A DNA stretch of 64,000 bases from Prunella strophiata (Eukaryota; Chordata; Aves; Passeriformes; Prunellidae): positions 21,747,569 through 21,811,568 of the forward strand of contig JAZBQD010000001.1 in assembly GCA_036583965.1 (NCBI GenBank), given 5' to 3'. Below, one piece after another: positions 44,995-56,556 of the stretch. Below the pieces are notes generated by a model, which saw nothing but the letters and a program-made list of their open reading frames with translations, had not been told where the DNA came from and did not search any database. Made by a program: the position numbers and the translations under genes. Positions within the stretch are counted from its first letter, which is position 1, and the number at the start of each line of letters is the position of its first letter.

Positions 44995-46448
44995 CTCTGT
45001 TTGATTCCAGATAAATTAATTCAGCCAATACTGGGCTCTGAGTGGTTGAACTAGCCTGAGGATTATCTTGGTCTCCATCAAGGTAAACAACCCAGGAGCA
45101 TTTTTAAGCAGCAATCACAGAGCTTTCAAATGGTGATGAAAGAGAAAGGTGATTCAGATCTGATCCCATTATGGGTCAGCTCCAGGCTGGGAGGTTTTTA
45201 TTTCTGGCTGTGCTGCTGAGAACAGAGAGCCCAAGCCAATGTCCCTATAGCCACCTTTCCCAACCAGCCCAGGGTTCTGCTATTCCTGCCCATCCCAGAG
45301 CCTTCCAGCCCTCCCTTCCTCTCCAGATCCTCTGCTCCCAGCCTGAATAACCTCAGCTGAGATGTGGCAAATTGCATATTTTTGAATTAATTACTGCCTT
45401 AAGCAGCAATTACAAATCTAAACAAAATTACGCATCAATGGCCAAGTGAGCCAGACACTGCTGGAGCTGGGCAGCTCTCTGTTTTCATCCTAAACAGAGG
45501 CTCAGGAAGGAATCACAGTGCCAAGGGATCAGGAATTAAGGAGGACTCTATTTCCCTGCTGCATTTTATTTCATAAATACATTTATGTGAACCTAGGGCT
45601 TTGCCAGTTGTAAATCCTGTTCAAGGGTATGTCAAGGAAGTGATAGATGAAGGTGTAGACACTTGGCAGCATCCTGAGGGATCTGTTAGTGCCTCTCTGG
45701 GTGGGCAGCAATGTCCTTTTCTGTGTTTCTGGGTACCCTCTACTCATGTGAATGCAGAAGAATTCCATGAGCTGAGTGCTCAGCCAAGAGGAACTGCTTT
45801 TAATCCACCTCTGTTGTTATCTTGTAAGGAGAACATTAGGATTTATACCACCCTGTCACCACATAAAGGCGTGCAGGGAGGGAGTTACACAGCAAAGCCA
45901 TCTCTGGGTACAATTAATGGGAAGAGCAAGGCATTTGTGGGAAGTGTATCCTGACTGACACAATTACCTGGGGAAAATGAGAGCAAAATTAAACCCAACT
46001 CTCTTCCCTGTAAAAGTCAGTTCTGATCCAAAAATCCAACAGCCTGCATTTAGCAGATTCTACACATTTTGTCCTGCTCTGGCTTAAAGCTGATGTGTTC
46101 TTGGCAGAGCCTTTCAGGCTGATGCTGACACCTAAATGATCAACCTCTCAACATCTGCCCTCAGAAAACTTGGCTCTGTTAGGGCAGCAATAAAACCCCC
46201 AGACATTTCTCCCCAGATATTGGAGACCTGGGTGAAGGCAGTGCAATCCCAAGGGCCAGTGGGAAGCCCAGGAATGCAAATTGGGCTTGAGGCCAACGTA
46301 AAGCACCACCAGAATTTCAGAGCTGACCATCCCTGGCACATCCCAGTGCACAGGAGCAGCCAAGGAGCTGAGAGGACAAAGCCAAGCAGAAGCTTCCAAC
46401 AGCAGCTGCTGAGGACAAGAACTGCTGTCTGGGAAAATACTAGAGAAA
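44995..46448. other. Unique sequence, no gene recognised
   Basis: A 117-codon frame at 45601-45954 has ordinary amino-acid composition but no recognisable domain, start context or splice signals. I leave it uncalled. Confidence 0.35.
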
Positions 46449-46449
46449 A

Positions 46450-46668
46450 GAATCATGGAATTATAGAATCCTGCAAGTTGGAAGATCCCTCCCAACCCTT
46501 GGAGTCCAAGCTGTGCCCAATGCCCACCTTGTCCCCCAGCCCAGAGCACTGAGTGCCACCTCCAGCCCTTCCTGGGACACCTCCAGGGATGGGCACTCCA
46601 AAGCTCCCTGGGCAACCCCTGCCAAGGCCTGAGCACCCTTTCCATGCAGAAATTCCTCCTGAAGTCCA
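46450..46668 (-). mobile_element. CR1 LINE 3' fragment, minus strand
   Basis: Antisense copy: 'GAATCATGGAATTATAGAAT', 'CCAGCCCAGAGCACTGAGTG', 'CACCTCCAGGGATGGGCACT', 'CCCTTTCCATGCAGAAATTC'. It is the same subfamily as the sense copy at 1855. Confidence 0.93.
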
Positions 46669-49640
46669 AGGAAGGAAAATTCTTTTCCCATTCTCTCAGA
46701 GGGTCTGTAACTCATGAGCACAGAGCTCTGTCTTGTACCTGCCTGCATCCTAAATGTACCCACCCAGCCTTTTCCATCCTACTGGGACCTGAGGTTATTT
46801 GGATTAATTCTCCCTGGGTATTTTACCCTTTCCTTACCCTCATTTCTGTGCTCACAACTCCTGCAAAGTGGCCAATGTTTCCATCCTCCTTTCTGCTTAA
46901 ATCCCACAGACCCCACCATAATAGAACATCTTGCTTATTTGTGCTTCAAGATTTTGATACCAGACAAAGTCTTCTGTGACACCTCAAATCCCAAATCAAC
47001 TGGAAAATTAAGAAGAATGCAAAGCTACAGATCAATGGAAATTCCTTTTCCCTATCCATCATGCCCAGCTAAGTTTCAAATCCAGCTGACAAATTCTGGG
47101 TGCCATGGTGACCAGAGCCAGCTCTGGTTAGCTCTGGGCCTTTTCTCGTATCACTGCACAGCTGCAGGAACTTTAGGGAGAGTCCTTTAGGGAGGATGAT
47201 TTAGGAACAAATCCACTTTGGGGAGGAATGCCCCAGTGCTGAGATACAATTCAACCAAAGCTCCAACCACAGGGCCTTTAAAATTATCTATAACTCTATC
47301 TTTTGAACAGGGAAAATAAATTAAAGGGTGTGCATGGGAGAGACAAATCATGGAGATAAGGATCATATATAAATCTACAGAGGCTACATAATTAGTGCAC
47401 CAGAGATCTGGGATTAATCCTGTTCTCCTGGTGAGGATGGAGATACTGATGTGGGAGAGTGCTCCAGATCAGGTCACTTCTGAAGGACTGTCCTCATTGT
47501 CCCCTGCACACTGCTGTGCACTGCAGGGAGATCTGGGAGCATGGAAACTATTCCTGGGGGATAGAACCACAAAATCCAGGAATGGTGTGGCTGTTCCAGC
47601 AGCCACTCCAGCCCCAGGCTGCAGACACTCTGCATGACTGGACATGTTGGAGAGATGTGGGATCCCCAGCAGGAACTGCTCCAACCTATACCACACTTTA
47701 GTCCATCCAAAAATTCCCACAGCAGGCTCCTCACTGGATGTTGGATCAGGAGAAGCCCCCCTGCTCCAGCCAGCTTGGATTTAACTTCAAAGATAAACCA
47801 CAATGTCTTAAAAACACCTCACAGAAGAGCGCTCAGAGAAGTCTGGGATAATTTTCCTAACTCATGACCAACTTGTTGCCTTTACCCTGACTGCCCAAGC
47901 CCTGGGATTGCAGCAGTTCTGCTGAGTGGTGCCCACTAAAGAGCTAAACCTGAATTTATAGTCATTTCTCAGAGTGATGCCAAGCAGCAGTGGGCACAGC
48001 AAAGCCAGAAGTGAAGCCTTGGCATGATTTAAAGCCAATATTTCTATTTTCTGCTGAGTTTCTCTGGGAAGAGAGGTTCACATAATCATTACACGCTGCT
48101 GCCTTTTTGTCCTTCCCCCAAAATCCTTTGATAGCAGCATCAAAGCTATTAAGATGCAAATCACTTCAGGAAAGCTGCAGCCAAGATAGAGGAGAATGAT
48201 TCCCGAACATCCCTATGAGGGGATGTGCTGCAGTTTCACTTCCTGTGCATTAAATGTAAGGAAAATCCATGGAAAACCAGGTGTTCCCAGTCTCCAGGAG
48301 AGGGAAAGGCCCCCAGAGCCCAGTGAGGAGATGGGAACCACAAGGAGCCTGGAATTCACCCCTCCTTTTACTCAGAGCAAGACTTTTATGTTCAGCAGCA
48401 TTTCTCAGGATGATCTCTCCCTGGAAATGGTTTTTAACAGGAATACACTAAGAAGGGATAAACAGATAAACATTTGATGCACTGATAGTGTTGTGGCATT
48501 GCTCTTATCACCTGGAATAAAGCAGGGAGGCTTTTAGGAAGGAATGCTATATCCAAAAAAGCTGGAATTTCCCTATCTCTATATTAAAACCTGAACTTCT
48601 CTCGCTGTAAATATTTTTTTCCCTTCCCAGAGAGCATGGAAAACAGCTCTGAGAGCATCTCTGCAGTTCTTTTAAAGCCAGAGCCAGCCAATGCTGCAAC
48701 CTCATCTCCCTCAGTCTAACTCCATCCATGAGACCTGTAGAGGGCAGTGGATAAAAGAAAATCAAGCACCAGGAAGAGCCATGAATGTTAAATACAAATT
48801 AAAAAAAAAATAAAAATTGGCATCTCATCGAAGGACTTCCTCATATTGAAAAGCTTACAGGTAATTCCATGGATTAATGGATTACTGCAATGGGATTTTT
48901 CCAAGCCCAAATCCCAGGCTCTCTGGCAGATTGCACTGACAGGCTTTACAGCAGAGCTCTTCCCTTGGGATTTACCTTTTCTTTTTTTTCCCAACAGAAA
49001 TCTTGCACCTAAGCTAAAATGTGCAGCTGGCCCTCCCACTGCCATGGTTCTCACGGGCAAACAAAACTTCTCTTTCCTCCACAGAAAGCCACATTAAACC
49101 AAGGAACAGGGAAAATACAGCTGAGCAAAGCTGAGTGTTTACACAATATACAACAGCGTGACATTAGTGTTCAAATTAATATCAATTTAATATCAAACCA
49201 GCCAGGACCCAGAGCAGAAAGCAGCCTCCTGGATAATTCCTCTGTGGTTTTCAGGCACACTGCTAATAACTTCATTACCCATTTGGCATGTACAATTAAC
49301 TCATTACTGATGGAATATTTAAAATCCAGGGTAAAACTCCAATTAGGCACACCAGATAAAAGCAGTACAGCAGGTACAGGATCCTTGGCCTTATCTTGCA
49401 CACGAGAGCATTAATCAATACAGCACGGGTGCTTATGATCACCTCATTTCAGCCCTGCTGTAGTAACTTCTCCCAGCTTTGTAAACCTCGTGCAACTCCA
49501 AAAGTGGCTCTGCAATTACCACAGGCACAGCTCTCCACACCTTCCTAAATGCCCTGTTTATCTCTGGAATTCTGATTAGACCTGCAAAGGCACCAAAACC
49601 ACCAAGAAGGCAGAGAATAGGGCTGGAAATCGTGTGTGCT
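46669..49640. other. Repeat-poor unique sequence, no gene recognised
   Basis: Almost 3 kb without a recognised transposon. Overlapping frames (46714-47190, 47395-47867, 48196-48477) have no known domain. Confidence 0.35.
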
Positions 49641-49654
49641 AGGTGATGCCAGGG

Positions 49655-49859
49655 GGTTAACAGGGAAAGGCCCGGCGGTCTGGAGCTGCTGGGGTGCAGA
49701 ACTGGGATCTGCCCCGGCCCCGCGGTGAGTCACCGCTGCCTGCTGCATCCCAGCCCTCCGGAGAGGCAGAGATCAAAGCTTGAGCCAGCGCTGCGCTCTC
49801 CTCCTTCCAGACTCCGGCTGAGTCACCGCGTTATAAATTGCTACTGCTCCCGAGCAGTC
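49655..49859 (+). promoter_or_regulatory. Candidate TATA/AP-1 core promoter
   Basis: A small CpG-containing block ('GGCCCGGCGGTC', 'CCCCGGCCCCGCGG') precedes ordered promoter motifs. There is a perfect palindrome GCGG-TGAGTCA-CCGC (49722-49736) with an AP-1/NF-E2 core. A TCF/LEF-like ATCAAAG lies at about 49772, and a second AP-1/MARE-like GCTGAGTCACCG at 49818-49829. A TATA box (TATAAAT, 49832-49838) is followed 28 bases on by an initiator-like TCAGACA with its A at 49860. Spacing and order fit a plus-strand core promoter for a regulated gene. The gene is not identified. Confidence 0.45.
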
Positions 49860-50043
49860 AGACACTGACAATTCACTCTTACCTGCTGCGCTTTTTCATC
49901 TCCTTTCTGATGTTTTTATTTTTTGTCCTCCCCCTGCCATGGTCTCCTCTCTTTGCCATCAGTGTTCCCTATTGTACCGGTTCCCTCGGATTTAAAAAGG
50001 GATGGAGAGCTAATGGCTGCTTTTGTAACACGAATTTGTGAAG
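49860..50043 (+). other. Candidate first exon ending at a splice donor
   Basis: From the predicted start at 49860 to AAG|GTAAAC (donor GT at 50044-50045) is 184 bases. Three start codons compete. ATG 49910 has weak context and opens 43 codons ending at TGA 50039-50041: a hydrophobic N-terminus ('MFLFFVLPLPWSPLFA') followed by a short Lys/Arg/Cys-containing tail. ATG 49939 has strong context (GCCATGG) but gives only 18 codons. ATG 50013 is the only one open across the donor, giving ten codons plus one base. The exon may therefore be mostly 5' UTR. Confidence 0.3.
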
Positions 50044-50045
50044 GT

Positions 50046-50440
50046 AAACACTCACATGGACTTCTGAGCCTTCCTCATACTCTGGCAGAGTTGCTGAAGA
50101 GTCCCAGAGTGAGAGCCTGCAGGAATGAAAAATTGGGACAATGCTATTCATGCTCAGAATGGAATGGAACAAAATTATTTTGCTATCATCTGTTATATAG
50201 ATCTCTGTTATACACATCTCTGCTATCATCTGATGTACAGATCTCTGTATGTCACAATAATGTGGGAACACATTTTGGAGGGGGTTTGCAGAGGCTGGAG
50301 GAATCTTTCTCCTGGGAGAAACCTGTTTTTGGTGATGGCACTCTTAAAAAAAAAGGAAAAGTCCAAAGTGAAAATAAAAGGCAGAGGTATGAGCAAGAAA
50401 GAACAGTAAGAATGGATCATGGACATGGTGGAATCAGTCC
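50046..50440. other. Unique sequence with a 40-bp imperfect duplication
   Basis: 'GCTATCATCTG' plus 'AGATCTCTG' at 50182 recurs at 50222. Nothing else is recognised. Confidence 0.4.
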
Positions 50441-50444
50441 ATCA

Positions 50445-50508
50445 ATCCATTGGACTGGATGATCCTGGAGGCCTTTTCCAACATTAATGGTTCTCTGATA
50501 TGATGATT
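50445..50508 (+). mobile_element. CR1 LINE 3' tip
   Basis: 'GGACTGGATGATCCTGGAGG', 'CCTTTTCCAACATTAATGG' and 'TTCTCTGATATGATGATT' are the sense CR1 terminus. Confidence 0.85.
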
Positions 50509-51550
50509 CAAAAAGTCACAACAACAAAGTAAGAACAGTTGGGTGGCAAGGTCTTGGAGTGGAAATGGCACTGGGGAGATCAGAAATATTGTTCTGATTT
50601 CATCAGTCATGGAAGGTGCCCACAGCCACACCCACATCCACCTGCTGAGTGCCAGCCCACGCCACAGAGGAAGGAACTCCAGGTTTTGGGAGAAAAACCA
50701 CTGCTAGTGGTGCTTTTAGTCTCTCACAGTGACCAGGTCACACTGCACCCCCACCCTGGCAGGATCATGCTCCCATCTGGCAGGAGGTTGTTCCTCTCTT
50801 TCCATGCAGCCTTTATTCCAGATTCTCAGTCACACCTAAATGCTCTCCAACCAGATCACAGCCAAGTCCAGCTGCTTGGGAAATTGTCCCAACCCCAATG
50901 AGAGGTTGCATCTGTCCCTGATGAAAAATGAGTCCTCAGGTGCATCATCTCAAAGACCAAATCTCCTGCTCAGCAGTGAGCCAGTGGCTCCCTGGCCCAG
51001 TTAGAGAGGCTCCAGCTAAACCCAGACAGAATTAAAGCCTGCTCTACAAGCAGCCAGCTGAGATAACCCTAATTTTCCTGTCTCTACCACAGGAAAATGA
51101 CCATGGAATTGAATATGAATGAAGAGAAGCTGGATTCTTTAAAGAAACCATTTGCTTATGGTTTGCTTCTCTGGGAGTGATCCAAATACAGTGCTGAAGT
51201 TCTCTCCAGCATTTGTGTGACAGATGTTTTCATTTTAACCAAAGGAGTTGTCAGGAAAATTAACCCACAAACACCAGAGGTTTATGTCCAAAAAGGAGAC
51301 AGAGGAGTCATGTAATTTATTCAAATAAAGGGAGATGCCATGGGGCATTCCCCTGGGGTCTCTCAAATTTTTGGAGGACACAGCCTCCTTTTTAGCCTAA
51401 TTTCCCAACTGCATGTCCCTCTCTCTTTCCTCATTGGCTAAGGTACTTGAGAGGTACAGAAACACCTAAGACTCCCTTCTAATGTATAACCCCCCCCTTT
51501 GTTTTCTCCTTGTGTCACTCAGTGGAATTCGTTATGGAATTTATGGTTCT
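50509..51550. other. Unique sequence, no gene recognised
   Basis: Nothing is recognised beyond short frames. Confidence 0.35.
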
Positions 51551-51551
51551 T

Positions 51552-51765
51552 CTTATTGTTTCTCATCTCTCAGTATCCAGTTTTGTTTCTCAGCAGACCC
51601 ACAGTTTGTTTGTGAAGACACATCTCTCATTCTATTCATCAACCAGTAGAATCCTTCCCATTGTTACTTCTATCTCTTAGTATCTGGCTTTATTCACCAG
51701 CAGACCCACAGTTTGTTTGTAAAGACAAGTCCCTCATTCCTTTCAGAGTCAATGTAAAAAGACAG
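51552..51765. repeat. 107-bp x 2 tandem duplication
   Basis: 'CAGCAGACCCACAGTTTGTT' occurs at 51591 and again at 51698, within copies sharing ATTGTT, ATCTCT(C/T)AGTATC upstream and CCTCATTC-type sequence downstream. Identity is clear over about 75 bases and fades toward the unit ends. Confidence 0.85.
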
Positions 51766-52715
51766 GTCTCACACAAAAACTCCAGTCTGTTCAAAGCCAC
51801 AAATCCAGGTGGAAAACATTCCCAGTGGAGGTGCTGCAGCTGAGGGCACTGGGAGCTCTCAGGCTTTGCTTCCCCTGCCTGGTCCCTTCTGGACACTCCT
51901 GCTCTGGATGTGACCTTGTGAAAGCACAAGGAGAAGGGGAGGTCTCTGCTAGTAAATGTAAGTATTTGCTATCATTTATCATTTCTACCTGCCCATAAAA
52001 ATAATTATTTTAGGTTATGTAAGATGGGGTTGATAACTGTGAAGAACACAACCCAAAACCTCAGAGGTATTTGTTCCATTTTATGGCCTCTCACTTTCAA
52101 ATTTCTTGACCATATGGTTATGTAGAAAACTTGGTAAAATCAATACTCTAGCAACAAAATTGCTCAGCAGCAGGAAATCATTTGGCTCCTTAGGCCAAAT
52201 GAGACAAACCCCGGCAAATGAGACAGGGTTTTGTGAATATACTGTTAATATTCAGACAGGGAGGTAAGTCACCCAAAAATAAACACATTTAATCCAAAGA
52301 CTTCTACAAACAATTCCAAATCTATTTTCATTCTCCCATTAGCAACTACACTGCAAAGCTTCTGGCAAGCATTGCCATTTGTTTTAGCTCATTATAATAG
52401 CTCATTAAAAATAGAAATAAAAAACCTGGAATATCCAAGCTAACTTAATGGGAACAGGGGAAAGCTTCAGTCTCCACCATCAGCACTGCCGTTCTACAAC
52501 TTTAAATGGGGCAAAACCCCCAAACTTTTGTCTTCCTACACTACATTTTACAGGTGAAAGCAAAATCCCTGGGTTTGAAATTATCTGGGTATGTGGCAAA
52601 GTCCTCTGCAGGGATAGAGCATCAGGAGTATCTCAAATTATCCAAACAAGGCCTGGTGGTGTCCACCCACCTCCTGCTCCAGCTGTGCTTTTGGGCAGCA
52701 TCAGCTGATTTAATT
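51766..52715. other. Unique sequence, no gene recognised
   Basis: Contains a direct repeat 'CAAATGAGACA' (52196 and 52215) and an inverted repeat TGAATAT/ATATTCA (52234-52254). No gene is recognised. Confidence 0.35.
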
Positions 52716-52719
52716 CTCA

Positions 52720-53150
52720 GCCCCACAGCCCTGCTTTGGTGTCTGTGTTCAGTGCTGGTTTGGGTGTGTTTTTCCCAGGGTGTCTGAGGCTGCAGGAGCT
52801 CAGTGTCCCCTGGTGTCCCCTCCCTGGCCCAGCAGGGCCATCCCAGAGCCCAGGGCACAGCATTGTGTGCACACAGCTCTGCCACAGCCCCAGGCAGGAG
52901 AGCCCCCAGGCTGTGTGGGCAATGTGCTCAGGGCTGGGCAGTGCCCAGGGCAGAAGTTGTGCCTCCTGTGCAGGGGGAATTGCTGGGCTCAGCCCTGCCC
53001 GTGGCTCTGGGGCCATGGCTGGGCCCCGGAGCAGAGCCTGGGCCCTGCTCTGCCCCTCCCTGCACACAGGGACAGCCAGGCCTGAGGGCCCCTCTCAGCT
53101 GGGGCTCCTCTGCAGCCTGAGCAGCCCCAGCTCCCTCAGCCTTTCCTCAT
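52720..53150 (-). mobile_element. GC-rich, CR1-related block, minus strand
   Basis: The right end ('CAGCCCCAGCTCCCTCAGCC' and 'TTTCCTCATA') is the antisense of a CR1 segment, and 'GGGACAGCCAGGCCTGAGGG' fits songbird CR1. The left two thirds are GC-rich, CpG-poor and less certain. Frames up to 138 codons on both strands follow from the GC content. Confidence 0.6.
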
Positions 53151-53204
53151 AAAAGACAAAATCAGGGGCTCAGGAAAAGCACCAGGGTGCTCGGAACCTC
53201 AACA

Positions 53205-53920
53205 GGGTCACAGAATTCACAGAATCAGAGGGTTGGGTTGGAAGAGACCTCCAAGATCATGGAGTCCAACCCAGCCCCAACACCTCAACAAAACCCTGGC
53301 ACCCAGTGCCACATTCAGGCTTTGTTAAACACATCCAGGGATGGTGACTCCACCACCTCCCCAGGCAGGCCATTCCAGTTCTTTATCACCCTTTCTGTAA
53401 AACACTTTTTCCTAATATCCAACCTATATTTCCCTTGGCACAGCTTAAGGCTGTGTCCTCTGGTTCTGTCAGTGCTGCCTGGAGAAAGAGATCAACCCCA
53501 CCTGGCCACAGCCACCTTTCAGGGAGCTGTAGAGAGTGATAAGGTCACCCCTGAGTCTCCTTTTCTCCAGGCTGAGCACCCCCAGCTCCCTCAGTGGTTC
53601 CTCACAGGGTTTGTGTTCCCAGCCCCTCTCCAGCCTCGTTGTCCCCTCTGGATGTGCTCCAACCCCTCAATGTCCTTCCCAACCTGAGGGGTCAGAACTG
53701 GACACAGCACTCGAGGTGTGACCCCACCAGTGCCCAGTTCAGGGCAGAATGACCTCCCTGCTCCTGCTGGCCACACCATTCCTGACCCAGGCCAGGAGCC
53801 ATTGGCCTTCTTGGCCACCTGGGCACACTGCTGGCTCGTGTTCAGCCAGCTGTGGACCAGTCCCCCCAGGTCCCTTTCTGTCTGGGCACTGTCCAGCCAT
53901 GTCCAGTCCTGCCATGCATT
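53205..53920 (-). mobile_element. CR1 LINE, about 715 bp, longest clear 3' copy
   Basis: The plus strand reads, in antisense order, 'AGAATTCACAGAATCAGAGG', 'GATCATGGAGTCCAACCCAG', 'ACCACCTCCCCAGGCAGGCC', 'CTAATATCCAACCTA', 'AGGCTGAGCACCCCCAGCTC', 'GTGCTCCAACCCCTCAATGT' and 'GACACAGCACTCGAGGTGTG', reaching further toward the ORF2 end than the other copies. Frames such as 53187-53687 lie within it. Confidence 0.93.
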
Positions 53921-54389
53921 TCCTGCTCCAAGACACCATCAGACCTTTCATTCATGATCCATGTTTGTTTGAAATATTTGGATATTTGAGTATATTTAAG
54001 ATATTATACTAAGATATTAAGAATATTTAAGTATATGCCACTATTTGGGATATTCTACATGTTTTTTTTTTTTCCCTCAGAAGAAAAGCAAGGGAATTTG
54101 ATCATTGCCGTGACTCTGGACTCAGCTTCAGCTGAATTTTCCCTAGTTTTAGACAGAAGTGAAATTTCCCTTCTCTCTCCAAACAGGCCCAATGTCCCTA
54201 AGAAGCTGCCTGTGCCCTGAAGTGGCTCTCAGGAGCTTTAACAGTGCTAAGGTGGCTTTAAATCAATTCTGTTCAAGAGAATTCTGCTCAAGAGATTTTT
54301 TCTTTTTCAATTAGTGCTCATTCTTAGTCTATTTTTCATCAACTAGAAAACAGAGGATAATTAAGAGAAAACATTGCCATAAATCAACC
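53921..54389. other. AT-rich unique sequence
   Basis: TATATTTAAG and GATATTA words at 53970-54050 precede ordinary sequence. Nothing is recognised. Confidence 0.35.
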
Positions 54390-54396
54390 AAAAAAA

Positions 54397-54445
<49 letters not shown>

Positions 54446-54454
54446 AGAGAGAGA
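54390..54454. repeat. (CA)n-poly(A)-(GA)n compound microsatellite
   Basis: A short CA run, an A run of about 33, then GAGAGAGAGAGA. Confidence 0.95.
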
Positions 54455-54815
54455 ACAAACCCTGTACCTAAATGAAGGCATTTCACAATCTCAAACTACA
54501 AGAATTTAACTCAGTTACATTCAGATTTCTCTTCTTACTTTGCATTAAAATGGCATGTTTTTGGCTGAACCAGAAACCCTGTGCACACAATTGTTGTTTT
54601 CCATGACTCCAACACAAGCAGCTCCTCCTGCCCTTCCCAGGCATGGGAGAGAGGCAGCCCAACCACATTTTCAGGAGCAGCAGGATATTCACAATCTAGG
54701 AGGGGCAAGAAAGCCCAGCCGCCCTTTTGCACTTTTCTGAATCAAACAATGACACTGACAAAAAAAAAAGGGAGCAAGAAATATAAATTGCACTCACACT
54801 GAAATTAAGATTCAA
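54455..54815. other. Unique sequence
   Basis: Nothing is recognised. Confidence 0.3.
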
Positions 54816-54817
54816 TA

Positions 54818-54905
54818 GAATAATAGAATCATTCAGGATGAAAAGGACCTCCAAGGTTATCAGTTCTAATATTTGACTGAATATCACCATGTCCACTCCC
54901 CGTTT
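54818..54905 (-). mobile_element. CR1 LINE 3' tip, minus strand
   Basis: 'AATAGAATCATTCAGGATGA', 'AAAGGACCTCCAAGGTTATC' and 'AATATCACCATGTCC' are the decayed antisense terminus. Confidence 0.75.
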
Positions 54906-56488
54906 TTGAAGAATTGTTGATTTAGATGAAACTGAGAAAATGTCAGTATCCAACAGTAGATTAATTTATTTTAAACCCTATTGTAACAGAGAGAATTTGC
55001 TTTCCTTTTAAGTGTCTCTCCCTCTCACCATTCAAATTTTCTTGTGTAAGTCTTCTCTGAGGTCCTGCTGAAGTTGTGACAGGGACAAAAGGGACAGTAA
55101 GGAAGGAGGCAAAGGCAAGAAGGGTTAAGTTGATGACAGAAGCATCGCTGGCTCTAAAAAAAAAAAAGAACCTACAGTCTATATCCCAGAGAATCTGATG
55201 GGTGAGGCCAGTCTCATCCCAATGAGGCTTTATCCTGTTCAGCTGAGGAGTGATCCTGCCTTCCTTTATCCCAAGCGTGCAAGACATGAATTGGAATAGC
55301 TGCAGATCAGTTACATCTGTTCAGATAAAATGAAGATTTATCCTAAAACCAGTGCCAGGCATCACAGCAGAGTCTCCCAACAGAGCTGGCAGAAGCATGG
55401 AAAAGCTATTTTTCCAATGGCTCATTGTCATCTTCAGCAGGAATGATGTCTTTACCTACTGTATTTTTCAAGTGGTATCTGCTCATGTTTTGTTTTGGTC
55501 TCTTCTGCCTTTTAACATTGGGAAAGCTCCTGGGAAGTCTGAAAGGTAAGAGGACAGAGGGCCTGTTGATTGAGATGTGAAAATAAGGCTGTGCACATCA
55601 ATGTTTCCCTCTGCCAATCACCATTTCAGCTGTGAAATGTCCTCCCAATGATCAGGTGCAGATGGTGTAGGAGATTCCTGCAGCTGGAAATACAGAGCAC
55701 AGATGGATTGGTTGGATTTGTAGCTTGAGTAGTTTTTCACCTCTTGGAAGCTGGAGAAGTAGAGTTACCCTTTGGGTTGATATTCTACAACCTGTAGAAA
55801 CCCCAGGATATTTTAAATTCATTTTATATGAGTAGTACTTGAAACCTGATGGGTCTGTAAACCCATATAACATCATGTTCTAACTACATTATTAACACCC
55901 CAACTATCAGGTTTTGAGGAATTTCCATATGGATGGAAGCTGAATAATCACAGTTTCATTTTACTTAAAGCAATAAGTAACTCATAAACTCACAAATATG
56001 GCTATGAATTAATCTCACTTTATCCCATGACTGTCTTTGTCTCTTGGGCAATAATTTAGTTTACTCTTAGAAATTTTTCCTTAAAATAGTTTTGTCATCA
56101 CCACCTTAGGCCATTTCCTAACACACCTTCGGCTTGTGTTCATTTACTCCTTCAATGACAGAAGTGAAACTCTTTTCCTCACACTCTCAGGAGATTTTAG
56201 TGCCCTTTGAGAAATCTTGCACTGATCCCAAAAAAGCAGAGTGGGCATCTTCATGGAATAAATTGCCTAACTCTTGACGCATACTTGGACCCCAACTCTT
56301 CATCTACACCATAATAAAATTCAATTTATATAACATTCCTGCTAGAAATAAGCTAATTTATTAAATACAGTAGCACCCATTATGACATGAAAAGCACATT
56401 TAAGTGAAAAACGCTGATGTAAAAAAAGTAATTTTGTTTGCAAATTTTCCTTGGAGTGAAACAGAAGTGTGCATGGAAATGATCCCAA
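54906..56488. other. Unique AT-rich sequence, no gene recognised
   Basis: No repeat family or exon is recognised. Confidence 0.35.
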
Positions 56489-56489
56489 G

Positions 56490-56556
56490 CAAATCTCTCA
56501 GCTCCATCCTTCTGATCATCTTGGTGGCTCCTCTGGATTTGCTCCAAAATGACCTT
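56490..56556 (-). mobile_element. Possible old CR1 fragment, minus strand
   Basis: 'CTGATCATCTTGGTGGCTCC' and 'CTCTGGATTTGCTCCAAAA' resemble the antisense CR1 segment encoding the 3' end of ORF2 and the start of the 3' UTR. Confidence 0.5.

Noticed and set aside
45601..45954. 117-codon ORF with ordinary composition
   Set aside because: No domain, no splice context, and frames of this length are expected by chance in 64 kb.
53187..53687. 166-codon ORF as a gene
   Set aside because: It lies inside an antisense CR1 copy.
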